Source: Flavobacterium sp. UBA2787 | GTDB lineage: Bacteria > Bacteroidota > Bacteroidia > Flavobacteriales > Flavobacteriaceae | Direction of reading: 5' to 3' | Assembly (NCBI GenBank): GCA_002352205.1 | Contig: DEHZ01000005.1 | Location: forward strand, 186,001 to 250,000 | DNA: 64,000 nt | In this document: positions 51,107 through 60,152 of the stretch, piece by piece | Position numbering within the stretch: the stretch's first letter is position 1 | Layout: every line of letters begins with the position of its first letter | Translations under genes and position numbers: made by a program | Notes under the pieces: model-generated | The model's database searches: none | What the model saw: the letters and a program-made list of their open reading frames with translations, nothing else | Told to the model about the DNA's origin: nothing

Positions 51107-52371
51107 ACAATGTCTTTTTTTGGAATAAAGATAGAAACCGTAATTCCTTTGTTTGAATTATTTTTAATTGAAATTTTCCATTGATGCAAATCGATAATTT
51201 TTTTCACATAAAATAAACCAATTCCAAACCCCTCAATGTCTTTTTTATTTTCTCTGGGAACGCGGTAAAATTTATCAAAAACATAATCAATATGTTGAGG
51301 TGAAATTCCGCTTCCGTTGTCTGAAAAATTAAGTGTTATTCCTTTTTCTGTTTCTAACGATTTTATTGTTATTTCGGGGTTTTCCGTGCAATATTTTACT
51401 GCATTATCCACTAAATTAAATAGAATGTTATTAAAATGAAATTCGTCTGCCAAAATGTTTACTTTATCCGAAACATCAATATTAATAATTGTTTTTTTGT
51501 TTGATTTTAGCAACGTATTTTCTTTAACCAATTCAAGAATTTCTTTTAGATTGATGGTGCTTTTTTCTAATTCAATCCATTTAGCATCGCCTTTTGCAAC
51601 ATTTAGAATCCGTTCTATATGATGATTTAATTTATGACTTTGATTCGTGATAATTTGCATGTATTTTGCCAATTTCGGATTGTTTTTAATTTCCTCCTGC
51701 GAAGTAGCATACTGCGAAGCAATCAAAATTGAAGAAAGTGGTGTCTTGAATTCGTGTGTCATATTGTTGATAAAATCCGTTTGCAATTCGGTGTATTTTT
51801 TTTGTTTCAACAAAAGAATAACCGAATAAACATAAATTATCAAAACTAAAAATAAAATTCCGGTATATATCCAATATTGTCCCAACGAAGTGATGAATTT
51901 ATGCTGTAAATCCGGAAATCGAATTCCGAAATAGTAAATCAAACCTTCATTCTTTTTGAAACAATTTTCGCATTTTTCCGGTTTTCCGGTATAGCTTGAA
52001 ATGTAGCTGCCATAAATCATTTCATCTGTCGCACAATCATAAATGGCATATTCATAATCCAATTCAAGTTTCACTTTTTCAAATTCTGTTTTGAGATAAT
52101 ATTCTAATACTTCGTGCTCAAAAACATCATCAAGATTCACAATATAATAATCGTCGGTAATTTTTTTTACTTGATTAGTAATGGTTAATTGTGTTTTATT
52201 ATCACGATAAATTCGTTTTACCACATCTTGAAGAGCAAAATGAATTTTTTCTTCATAGTCTTTTTTCTCAAACCTATACGCCTGGTTTAGCATAAGTAAT
52301 TGCATGACCAAAACGCCTGCAATGCAGAGAAATCCAGCTAAGATGATGCTATTTAATCGTGTAAATTTCAA
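51103..52371 (-). CDS. Sensor histidine kinase
   Basis: A 422-residue membrane kinase: TM helix near 10-28, a periplasmic domain of about 140 residues holding a CENCF cysteine pair, a second TM near 172-192, then HisKA (MTHEFKTPLSSILIAS, phospho-His) and HATPase (LVDNAVKYC, FSDNGSGISPQHIDYVFDKF, GFGIGLFYVKKI). No HAMP or PAS domain is seen. It is the first gene of a two-gene unit, and the DUF1573 gene diverges from it across a 178-base region that must hold both promoters. The RprX-like arrangement is by analogy only. Confidence 0.92.
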   Translation of the reverse strand: MKFTRLNSIILAGFLCIAGVLVMQLLMLNQAYRFEKKDYEEKIHFALQDVVKRIYRDNKTQLTITNQVKKITDDYYIVNLDDVFEHEVLEYYLKTEFEKVKLELDYEYAIYDCATDEMIYGSYISSYTGKPEKCENCFKKNEGLIYYFGIRFPDLQHKFITSLGQYWIYTGILFLVLIIYVYSVILLLKQKKYTELQTDFINNMTHEFKTPLSSILIASQYATSQEEIKNNPKLAKYMQIITNQSHKLNHHIERILNVAKGDAKWIELEKSTINLKEILELVKENTLLKSNKKTIINIDVSDKVNILADEFHFNNILFNLVDNAVKYCTENPEITIKSLETEKGITLNFSDNGSGISPQHIDYVFDKFYRVPRENKKDIEGFGIGLFYVKKIIDLHQWKISIKNNSNKGITVSIFIPKKDIV

Positions 52372-52497
52372 AGGTTTACTTGTTTTATATTGACAAAACT
52401 ACACACAGAATTGTGTAAATTGAAGTTAATTTTTGCCGATTAACATCTCATTAACAAAACTTATATTGTGCTTAACAAATATCTGTTTTCTAGTCTA

Positions 52498-52505
52498 TAT
52501 ATTTG
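52498..52505 (+). promoter_or_regulatory. -7 element of the DUF1573 gene
   Basis: TATATTTG, exact TAnnTTTG match, 44 bases before the ATG in the divergent region. The -33 side is unclear. Confidence 0.4.
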
Positions 52506-52549
52506 CTATATCAAAATGAATAATTTAACTAATATTAAAATAATAACGT

Positions 52550-53005
52550 ATGAAATCATTAAAAGTATCTTTATTCGCAATTGCAGCCACAGTATTATTT
52601 TCGGTTGGTGCAACTGCTCAAGAAAAGAAAGCAGAAGTTAAGCCTACTATTACTACAACTCCAGCTGCTCAAAAACCAACTTCTCCTGTTACCTGGAAAG
52701 AAGTATCGTATGATTTTGGTGAAATTAAAAAAGGAACTCCGGTTTCTCACGATTTCTCTTTTACCAATACAACTAAGCAAACAGTTATCATTACTAACGT
52801 AAAGGCTTCTTGTGGATGTACTGCAACAAACTATACTAAAACACCTGTTAAACCAGGAGCTACAGCCACAGTAACCGCTACTTATAATGCTGCAACTGCT
52901 GGAAATTTTTCTAAAACAGTTACAGTTTCTTTAAACGAAAATGAAGTGCCAAAAGTACTTACTATCAAAGGAAAAGTAATTGATACAGCTCCGGTTAGTC
53001 AATAA
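52550..53005 (+). CDS. DUF1573-domain secreted protein
   Basis: The 151 residues have a signal peptide (AATVLFSVGATAQ), a Pro/Thr/Ala-rich linker (about 25-45) and a DUF1573 domain: VSYDFGEIKKGTPVSHDFSF, then VIITNVKASCGCTATNY with the CGC pair, and ATVTATYNAATAGNF. The domain is an Ig-like fold found in many secreted Bacteroidetes proteins; function unknown. It stands alone, diverging from the two-component system and closed by a strong terminator at 53033, so it may be a target of that system, which is speculation. Confidence 0.85.
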   Translation: MKSLKVSLFAIAATVLFSVGATAQEKKAEVKPTITTTPAAQKPTSPVTWKEVSYDFGEIKKGTPVSHDFSFTNTTKQTVIITNVKASCGCTATNYTKTPVKPGATATVTATYNAATAGNFSKTVTVSLNENEVPKVLTIKGKVIDTAPVSQ

Positions 53006-53032
53006 TCTACATTCTAAATTATAATTCAATTG

Positions 53033-53064
53033 AACCATTTTGAGAAATCAAGATGGTTTTTTTA
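53033..53064 (+). terminator. Terminator of the DUF1573 gene
   Basis: AACCAT/ATGGTT with inner TTGA/TCAA around a GAAA loop, then seven T's. Confidence 0.8.
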
Positions 53065-53073
53065 ATTAAAATT

Positions 53074-53117
53074 ATGTAAAGTATATTTTACATATTGGAA
53101 AAAATATTTTACATTTG
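53074..53117 (+). promoter_or_regulatory. Promoter with palindromic candidate operator for the membrane protein/XRE pair
   Basis: ATGTAAA (53074-53080) and TTTACAT (53087-53093) form a perfect inverted repeat with a GTATAT centre. The half site TATTTTACAT recurs at 53105-53114, overlapping the -7 element TACATTTG at 53110-53117. An operator straddling its own promoter is the usual design for autoregulated XRE proteins, and an XRE gene is the second gene of this unit. Confidence 0.5.
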
Positions 53118-53142
53118 AGCATTAATTTAAATAATCAATAGT

Positions 53143-53619
53143 ATGAAGATGAATTATTTATTTCCGCATCGTTTTAAAAAGTTAGGGTGGTTTGTGTTTA
53201 TTCCAACATTATTTATTTCTATTTTTTTTGTAATTTATGAAAAGGAATATGAAATGTTTGATTTAGTGGTCCCAGCTTTATTTTCAGATCAATTGTTTGG
53301 TAAAAGCGATTTGTTTTCTATGGTGAAAAATAATGTTTTTGATGAAATTTTATCTTTTCTTTTAATAACTAGCGGATTGTTGTTGGCTTTTTCAAAGGAA
53401 AAAATTGAAGATGAAATGGTTCAAAAAATTCGTTTGGAAAGTTTAGTTTGGGCAACGTATGCAAATTATATCGTTTTGTTGTGTTGTATTCTTTTTATTT
53501 ATGGCTCTCCTTTTTTTACGGTTATGATTTATAATATGTTTACTTTATTATTGTTTTTTGTCATTCGTTTCAATTGGATGATTTATAAGACCTCAAAAAT
53601 TAGTGAAGATGAAAAATAA
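53143..53619 (+). CDS. Four-helix membrane protein paired with an XRE regulator
   Basis: The 158 residues hold four hydrophobic helices (WFVFIPTLFISIFFVIYE, EILSFLLITSGLLLAFS, VWATYANYIVLLCCILFIYG, MIYNMFTLLLFFVIRFNWMI) and a conserved-looking basic start (FPHRFKKLGW). No known family is named with certainty. The XRE gene begins 11 nt before its stop, so the two are translated together; similar pairs occur in many Bacteroidetes. It may sense an envelope condition and hold the regulator, or the regulator may simply control its level. Confidence 0.65.
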   Translation: MKMNYLFPHRFKKLGWFVFIPTLFISIFFVIYEKEYEMFDLVVPALFSDQLFGKSDLFSMVKNNVFDEILSFLLITSGLLLAFSKEKIEDEMVQKIRLESLVWATYANYIVLLCCILFIYGSPFFTVMIYNMFTLLLFFVIRFNWMIYKTSKISEDEK

Positions 53620-53809
53620 CATCAAAGTAGAACGAGCAATAGCCAATTTAACCCAAGCAGATTTAGCCGAAAAAATTGGCGTAAGTCGTCAAACAATAAA
53701 TGCCATTGAAGCAAACAGATTTGTTCCATCTACCATTTTGGCTTTAAAAATTGCTAAACTTTTTAACAAATCTGTAAACGAAATTTTTCTGCTGGAAGAT
53801 TCTGATTAA
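53609..53809 (+). CDS. XRE-family transcriptional regulator (YozG-like)
   Basis: The 66 residues are one HTH_3 domain: IKVERAIANLTQADLAEKIG, then the recognition helix VSRQTINAIEANRFVPS, and a dimer-forming end LAKLF-like IAKLFNKSVNEIFLLE. It belongs to the compact stand-alone family like Bacillus YozG. I use ATG 53609 rather than the GTG two codons upstream. The palindrome at 53074-53093 in the promoter is a likely binding site. Confidence 0.88.
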   Translation: MKNNIKVERAIANLTQADLAEKIGVSRQTINAIEANRFVPSTILALKIAKLFNKSVNEIFLLEDSD

Positions 53810-53862
53810 AATAAAAATAATTAGAAAGTTTTTATATCTTTATATTACTAAATTATAAAGCC

Positions 53863-54576
53863 ATGATAGATAAAATTAAACTCGACAACATTTTATTTTT
53901 AGATATTGAAACTGTTCCGGAAGAAGAAAACTTCAAACTTTTGGATGAAGAAAAGCAATATCTTTTTGAATCTAAAACACAATACCAACGCAAAGACGAA
54001 TTTACTCCCGAAGAATTTTATGATCGTGCCGGAATTTGGGCAGAGTTTGGAAAAATCATTTGTATTTCTGTAGGTTATTTTACAACCAAAGGCGACATTC
54101 GAAACTTTAGGGTAACGACTTTTTTTGGTGAAGAAAAAACGATTCTAAAAGACTTTAGTAATTTGTTAAACAATCATTTTAACCAACCTCAACATATTTT
54201 ATGTGGTCATAATGCTAAGGAATTTGACTTTCCGTTTATTGCGAGACGAATGATTATCAATCAAATTGAAATTCCGTCTAAACTAAATTTATTTGGAAAA
54301 AAACCATGGGAAGTTCCGCATATTGACACAATGGAATTATGGAAATTTGGCGATTATAAACATTTTTCTTCAATGCGATTGCTAACAAAAGTGCTCCAGA
54401 TTCCTTCTCCAAAAGACGATATTGATGGTAGCGAAGTGGCGTATGTATATTACGTTGAAAAAGATATCGACCGCATCATCACCTATTGTGAAAAAGATGT
54501 GATTGCCGTTGCTCAAATATTTTTGCGATTCAGAAGAGAAGATTTATTAATTGAAGACGAAATTATTCACGTATAA
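53863..54576 (+). CDS. Predicted 3'-5' exonuclease related to DNA polymerase B proofreading domain
   Basis: The 237 residues show DEDD-type motifs: ExoI in ILFLDIETVPEE, ExoII in HNAKEFDFPFIARRM and ExoIII in IITYCEKDVIAVAQIFLRFR (YxxxD form). The WEVPHIDTMELWKFGDYKHF S stretch is characteristic of the PF10108-type predicted PolB exonucleases. Probably cytoplasmic, acting on DNA or RNA; the substrate is unknown. It is monocistronic, following the XRE gene by 53 nt with an A/T-rich leader. Confidence 0.85.
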   Translation: MIDKIKLDNILFLDIETVPEEENFKLLDEEKQYLFESKTQYQRKDEFTPEEFYDRAGIWAEFGKIICISVGYFTTKGDIRNFRVTTFFGEEKTILKDFSNLLNNHFNQPQHILCGHNAKEFDFPFIARRMIINQIEIPSKLNLFGKKPWEVPHIDTMELWKFGDYKHFSSMRLLTKVLQIPSPKDDIDGSEVAYVYYVEKDIDRIITYCEKDVIAVAQIFLRFRREDLLIEDEIIHV

Positions 54577-54605
54577 AAAAAAGACTCCTGATTTGTAGCC
54601 TTTCT

Positions 54606-57600
54606 TTATCTCTTCAACACAATTTTCTTTGTTGTTTTTACCTTTTCATTTTGAACAGAAATCAAATAAATTCCATCTGAGAATTCATTTATATCTAATT
54701 CCATATTTGATGAATTGATTTTCTTGGATAGAATAATTCGCCCCTGTAAATCAAATAAATCAATAGTAGTTTCCAAATTTTCAAACCAGGAAACAGTTAA
54801 TTTTCCTTTAGATGGATTTGGGTAAATGATTGCTTGAATGCCATTATTTTCAACTAAACCAAGATTATCTTGAATTGTGATCGGAATAAGAAGATTTGGC
54901 AACCATCCCGATGAATCGTTTTCAATATTAACCAAAAAACTATCTGTTGCTTCTTCTGTTAACGAATTTGTATAGCTGATTTTATTCAAATTTACATCTT
55001 CTTGTGTAAATGTATCACCAAGAACTAAATCGACAGTTTCTTTTTTCAAAACACCAAGAGAAGGCAATTCTATTAATGTATATTCTTGATTTGAAGTTGT
55101 TTGTAAGGGAGTTTCAGCATTAATCTCTTCCGTTGAAATTATTTTTGTTGTGTTTACTTCAGTAACTATTCCGTTATTGGTAAAGTTTAAATTATTTTCA
55201 ATAGAAGTAGAGTTACAAAAAGACAAACTTACAGCATTGATTGTTCCGCCATCATTATTGTATTTATCAATCACAAATAAAGTCCAAATTCCATCTGCCA
55301 ATAAACCGTTTAATTCACTTAACGGTTGATTGGGTTTGATGATACCGGAAATTGCAGGATTAAATCCACAATTTAAGAAGGAACCGGAGTCATCAAGTGT
55401 AGCAATAATATCATCTTGTCCACCACATGGTTCTTCAAACAAAGTTATAGACGGACTTCCAATTTCAGGTGGACCAATCAAATAAATTGACATATCCTGC
55501 ACCCAAGTGTGCGAAATATCCAAACTCACATTAATATCAGCAATCATGATTTCGCCGGAAACAAAAATTGGTATACTAGCTGTTGAATTGGCCACATTAT
55601 CAATAAAGGCATCTGAAAAATCTGTAGCACTAAATTCCAGCCCGCAATCAAAAATTCCGGTTTGAAAGTTCGCTACAGCAAATGCCGTTGCATTTCCACA
55701 ACGATTACTTGGTTTTACTCTCCAATAATACACTGTTTCACTGCTTAAGTCGGTTACATTTACAGTTGTGTTTTCTGTAGTTTCTGTCCAAAATATAGAA
55801 TTAAAAGCAACATCAGTCGAAACCTCAACAACATAATTTTCAGCATTTACATCCTCTTCCCAAGTTAAATTTACCGAAGCCGCAACAGCTGTTTGTCCAT
55901 TTAAAGGCAAGATGGTATTTATCAATTCAAATTCAGAACTCAATATCTGTAAATTCACATATCTTGTTTCAGATTCATTTGTATTGGAAGCTACAATGCC
56001 AATTGCATAACTACCGGGTTCAACAGCAGTTAAATTAGAAACGATTAGTTCGAAATTTCCACTGCTATTCAATGTTGTCTCGCTTAAATTTATAACTGCA
56101 CCATCCGGAACATCTATCACGGAGAACGAAACATTTCCACTTTCATTACTAGTAAATGTGAATGAAAAAGTGGCATTTTCATTTGAGCAAACGGTTTGGT
56201 CATAGCCAAGTGGTACAAAACCAAAGTCAGAATCAATTCCTGAAATGATAAGCGAATAATCTTGTTTGTTGGTTTGTAAAGTTCCTTTGTGCGAAATGGT
56301 GATAGTATAATCTCCTCCATTTGCGTTATCAATTGCAACTGTTTCAACAGTATCTACAAAATTATCTGCGTTTCTTAGTGCTAATTGAGCTGCATCTGCT
56401 TGCAATCTCCAAGGATAAAAAGTGGTTGAACCTTGCGAGATTCTAATATCTAAATCGTGAACAATTGCTGGTGTTGGGTCGTTTAAAGTTCCAGTATTGG
56501 CTATACCGGGAATATCTGTCCAACAAATTGTAGCCACCAAAGGTTGTCCGGCAATTGATTTAATAGTTTTTGTATAAATTTGATTTTGAGTAATACTTTC
56601 CTCCGAAATCCAAGTGTTCAATCCATTGTTTGAAATGGCATTTGCAGCTGTTTTAGCATTAAGTAATCCCCATCCAAATACAGCATCAGGTCCGGGATTT
56701 CCGGCATCGTCTGCAGTATGACAAGCCAATCCTTTCAAAGTGGCCGATTTCATAAATTTTTGATATAAATTGTTGTAATGTTGCTGAAGCAATAATAAAG
56801 TTCCCATCACATTCGGACTCGCCATGGAAGTTCCGGATAGGGAAGAGTATTCTTCATCGCCACTACTGTTGGTAGAATAAACTCCGGTTCCGTTTCCGGT
56901 GATATCAGGTTTAATTCGCAAATCATCGGTTGGCCCCTCGCTGCTGGCAGAATTTATATTAACCGAAATCAAGTTGCCATTAGTATCAATTTCAGCATCT
57001 TGACCATTAGCAACTACCAAATTATTTTTACCATTTTTATTTCCGGTCAATTTATCAAAATCAACAGTGGTAGGATTTTCGTTAACGATATTTCCGTCAT
57101 TTCCGGCTGCAACAACCATTAAATAATAGGGCGAAACATAATGAATCGAGTCCCATTCAAGTGCATCTTGGGAATAAGCTCCGGCATACCAACTTGGCAC
57201 ATTGATTAACCGAGTTCCATAAGAATGATTGGAAAGTAAAAGACCGTTTTGAATCTCTCCTAAAACCTCAGCTTCATCTTGTGTCCAATCAAATGTTTTT
57301 ACCGTTGCTTGAAACGCCATTCCTTTGGCATCCGCATCTACTCCGGCAGCACCAACTGTTCCTGTTACGTGTGTAGCGTGGAAACTATTGCCGTTTAGTT
57401 CGGTTGCATCGTCTCCCACAATCATTCTTCCGCCGAATTCTTGATGTGATGTTCGTGTTGGACCTCCGTCCCAAACACCGCCAATCATTCCTTGTCCGTT
57501 GAGATTTAATCCTAATCCACCACCGGAATGCAACTGATTTGCTCGTGTGGAAATAGCCGCATTGATGTTGTTGACTGAAAAATATTTTGGCTTTCCATCA

Positions 57601-57869
57601 GGAAATAAACCCATTAACTCATCTACGCTTCCGTCTTCATTTTTTTTGAAAACTTCCCACTGATTTGCTTTTGCAGAAAAAAGAGCTTTTTCTTTTTCTG
57701 CTTTTGCTTTTTCAGAAAGTTCAGCTTGCAATTGTTTTATTTTTGCTAAATCATATTGTTCTAACAAGGCTTTTTTCTGTTCTTCCGTCTGACCAATTAC
57801 AGAGAAGGAAAAGAGCAGTATAAAAAAACTTATACAGAAGTTTATTTTTGATATGTAGAGGTTTTTCAT
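54606..57869 (-). CDS. T9SS-secreted subtilisin-family serine protease
   Basis: A 1087-residue multidomain protein: signal peptide (ILLFSFSVIGQ), a helical basic stretch, and an S8 catalytic domain (about 105-410) with Asp in GGVWDGGPTRTSHQEF, His in FHATHVTGTVGAAG and Ser in LSGTSMASPNVMGT. Fibronectin III-like modules follow (VNLTWEEDVNAENYVVEVST), then a proprotein-convertase P-type domain (ISHTWVQDMSIYLIGP) and a T9SS type A sorting domain at the end (AIIYPNPSKGKLTVSWFENL, DGIYLISVQN). It should be exported through T9SS and act on extracellular protein. Monocistronic. Confidence 0.92.
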   Translation of the reverse strand: MKNLYISKINFCISFFILLFSFSVIGQTEEQKKALLEQYDLAKIKQLQAELSEKAKAEKEKALFSAKANQWEVFKKNEDGSVDELMGLFPDGKPKYFSVNNINAAISTRANQLHSGGGLGLNLNGQGMIGGVWDGGPTRTSHQEFGGRMIVGDDATELNGNSFHATHVTGTVGAAGVDADAKGMAFQATVKTFDWTQDEAEVLGEIQNGLLLSNHSYGTRLINVPSWYAGAYSQDALEWDSIHYVSPYYLMVVAAGNDGNIVNENPTTVDFDKLTGNKNGKNNLVVANGQDAEIDTNGNLISVNINSASSEGPTDDLRIKPDITGNGTGVYSTNSSGDEEYSSLSGTSMASPNVMGTLLLLQQHYNNLYQKFMKSATLKGLACHTADDAGNPGPDAVFGWGLLNAKTAANAISNNGLNTWISEESITQNQIYTKTIKSIAGQPLVATICWTDIPGIANTGTLNDPTPAIVHDLDIRISQGSTTFYPWRLQADAAQLALRNADNFVDTVETVAIDNANGGDYTITISHKGTLQTNKQDYSLIISGIDSDFGFVPLGYDQTVCSNENATFSFTFTSNESGNVSFSVIDVPDGAVINLSETTLNSSGNFELIVSNLTAVEPGSYAIGIVASNTNESETRYVNLQILSSEFELINTILPLNGQTAVAASVNLTWEEDVNAENYVVEVSTDVAFNSIFWTETTENTTVNVTDLSSETVYYWRVKPSNRCGNATAFAVANFQTGIFDCGLEFSATDFSDAFIDNVANSTASIPIFVSGEIMIADINVSLDISHTWVQDMSIYLIGPPEIGSPSITLFEEPCGGQDDIIATLDDSGSFLNCGFNPAISGIIKPNQPLSELNGLLADGIWTLFVIDKYNNDGGTINAVSLSFCNSTSIENNLNFTNNGIVTEVNTTKIISTEEINAETPLQTTSNQEYTLIELPSLGVLKKETVDLVLGDTFTQEDVNLNKISYTNSLTEEATDSFLVNIENDSSGWLPNLLIPITIQDNLGLVENNGIQAIIYPNPSKGKLTVSWFENLETTIDLFDLQGRIILSKKINSSNMELDINEFSDGIYLISVQNEKVKTTKKIVLKR

Positions 57870-58057
57870 TAGTTGATTGGGAAATTTAATGATTCAAAGA
57901 TATAAATTTAATTTTTTCTACTGATTTACTTAAAAAAATATACATTATTTAACAATGGTTGAATGTTGAGATTGTCAATTCAAATGAGTTGTTTCTTTAA
58001 ATTACGAAAAAAAGCAATTTACAGATGTAAATAAAAAAAATGGATTAATTTTAAACA

Positions 58058-59746
58058 ATGGAAAACAGCATTCTTTTATCGGTAAAAAAACTCACTATTT
58101 CTTTTAAAAAAGAGAAAGAACTTGTTCCCGTTGTTCACAGTTTAACCTATGATTTATTTGAAAATGAAATCGTGGGAATCGTGGGAGAATCCGGTTCAGG
58201 AAAATCAGTTTCGTCACTGGCAATCATGGGTTTGCTACCTCTAAAGATTTCAAAAATTACGAATGGAACAATTCTTTTTAACGAAAAAGATATTACCAAT
58301 TTATCCGATAAGGAATTTCAAAAAATAAGAGGAAACGATATTGCGATGATTTTTCAAGAACCGATGAGTTCGTTAAATCCATCCTTAAAATGTGGTTTTC
58401 AAGTAGCAGAAATTTTAGAAAGACATACATCACTATCCAAAAAGGAAATTAAAACGGAAGTAATTTCGTTGTTTGAAAAAGTGAAACTACCTAATCCCGA
58501 AGAACTATTTAATAAATATCCACACCAAATTTCAGGTGGACAAAAACAACGCGTGATGATTGCGATGGCAATTGCCTGCAAGCCAAAAATTTTGATTGCC
58601 GATGAACCGACAACTGCTTTGGATGTGACTGTTCAAAAGGAAATAATCCAATTATTGAAGGATTTGCAACAAGAAACCAAGATGAGTATTTTGTTTATTT
58701 CCCATGATTTATCTCTGGTTTCAGAAATTGCCAATCGGGTTTTGGTAATGTATAAAGGGGAAATTGTGGAACAAGGAAATGCCAAAGCTATTTTTGAAAA
58801 TCCACAACACAATTACACCAAAGCTTTAATTGCTTCCAGACCGTCGTTGGAATTTAGGTTAAAAAGACTTCCGACAATCCAGGATTTTTTGAGTGAAACA
58901 AGTAAAAGCGAAATTGTTTCTGCCGAAGAACGAAAAGAAAATCAGGAAAAAATTTATGCAAAAACTCCTCTTTTGGAAGTAAAAAATGTAGAAAAAGAAT
59001 ACTTGTCAACGGTTGGTTTATTCGGAAAAAAATTGTCTTTTAAAGCTGTTAATGATGTAAGTTTTAAAATTTATGAAGGCGAAACAGTTGGTTTGGTGGG
59101 CGAATCCGGTTGTGGAAAATCAACGTTAGGAAACGCTATTTTACAATTAGACAAAGCAACTGCCGGACAAATTTTTTACAAAGGAAATGATATTACAAAA
59201 CTGAATAAAGACGAAATCCGAAAACTCAGAAAAGAAATTCAAATTATTTTTCAGGATCCGTATTCCTCGTTAAACCCCAGAATTCCAATTGGGAAAGCAA
59301 TTATGGAACCGATGAAAGTGCACGGGTTATATAAAAATGACACGGAACGAAAAGCACAAGCAATTGAAATTTTAGAGCGAGTGGGGTTGGGTGAAGATTT
59401 TTTTAACCGTTATCCGCACGAATTTTCCGGCGGTCAACGGCAACGAATTGGAATTGCCAGAACGATTGCTTTGCAACCAAAATTGATTGTGTGTGACGAA
59501 TCAGTTTCTGCGTTGGATATTTCTGTGCAAGCTCAGGTTTTGAATTTGTTGAATGAATTAAAAGAAAACTTCGGATTCACCTATATCTTTATTTCCCATG
59601 ATTTAGCTGTGGTGAAATACATGAGCGATCAAGTTTTGGTAATGAACAAAGGAAAGATTGAAGAAATAGCTGATGCGGATGAACTGTATGCCAATCCAAA
59701 AAGTGCTTACACAAAAAAATTAATTGAAGCGATTCCGAAAGGATAA
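58058..59746 (+). CDS. Tandem ABC-type ATPase of the dipeptide/oligopeptide family
   Basis: The 562 residues carry two complete ABC domains. First: Walker A GIVGESGSGKSVSS, signature ISGGQKQRVMIAMAI, Walker B ILIADEPTTALD. Second (from about 310): GLVGESGCGKSTLG, FSGGQRQRIGIARTI, LIVCDESVSALD. Each half keeps the C-terminal oligo/dipeptide-type extension (QHNYTKALIASRP, SAYTKKLIEAIPK). It corresponds to fused DppD/DppF, as in YejF. Permease and binding-protein genes are not adjacent, so the transported substrate is unknown. The second Walker B has Ser after Glu, which is normal. Confidence 0.9.
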   Translation: MENSILLSVKKLTISFKKEKELVPVVHSLTYDLFENEIVGIVGESGSGKSVSSLAIMGLLPLKISKITNGTILFNEKDITNLSDKEFQKIRGNDIAMIFQEPMSSLNPSLKCGFQVAEILERHTSLSKKEIKTEVISLFEKVKLPNPEELFNKYPHQISGGQKQRVMIAMAIACKPKILIADEPTTALDVTVQKEIIQLLKDLQQETKMSILFISHDLSLVSEIANRVLVMYKGEIVEQGNAKAIFENPQHNYTKALIASRPSLEFRLKRLPTIQDFLSETSKSEIVSAEERKENQEKIYAKTPLLEVKNVEKEYLSTVGLFGKKLSFKAVNDVSFKIYEGETVGLVGESGCGKSTLGNAILQLDKATAGQIFYKGNDITKLNKDEIRKLRKEIQIIFQDPYSSLNPRIPIGKAIMEPMKVHGLYKNDTERKAQAIEILERVGLGEDFFNRYPHEFSGGQRQRIGIARTIALQPKLIVCDESVSALDISVQAQVLNLLNELKENFGFTYIFISHDLAVVKYMSDQVLVMNKGKIEEIADADELYANPKSAYTKKLIEAIPKG

Positions 59747-59760
59747 AAAATAAAAAATTT

Positions 59761-60150
59761 ATGTTATTTACAGCAACGTTTTCTGAGTTTTATGAGCAAT
59801 TTAAAACCAGTCTTTCTAACGGAACTTTTGCCAAACTTACTTTTGCGAAAACCATTGGCAACACCGAAATAAAAAATATTTTTATACGACCCATTTTAGA
59901 AGAAAACGAATTAAAATTGGAACTGAAATTCCGCTTTCAAAGAGAAGAATTGTTTGAAATTCATACTATTGATAGTGCTTTTGATCGTTTACTTCCTTTT
60001 ATCAATAATCCGTTTTTATCGGTTATTTTGTTTACTACAGAATTTGATTTGACATATAAATTAAACAAAAAAAGAGTGGTGAGTGTAACCGATCAGCCTC
60101 CTACTTTTGGCAATGCAAATGAGGTTTTGTTGGCATTTTTGAATAAATGA
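59761..60150 (+). CDS. Conserved-looking cytoplasmic protein of unknown function
   Basis: The 129 residues have no signal or membrane helix. The sequence alternates strands and helices (TFAKLTFAKTIGNTEIKNIF, ELKLELKFRFQREELFEIHT) and ends with a helix NANEVLLAFLNK. No family recognised. It starts 14 nt after the ABC ATPase and is probably transcribed with it. It converges with the esterase gene, 2 nt between stops. Confidence 0.6.
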   Translation: MLFTATFSEFYEQFKTSLSNGTFAKLTFAKTIGNTEIKNIFIRPILEENELKLELKFRFQREELFEIHTIDSAFDRLLPFINNPFLSVILFTTEFDLTYKLNKKRVVSVTDQPPTFGNANEVLLAFLNK

Positions 60151-60152
60151 AA

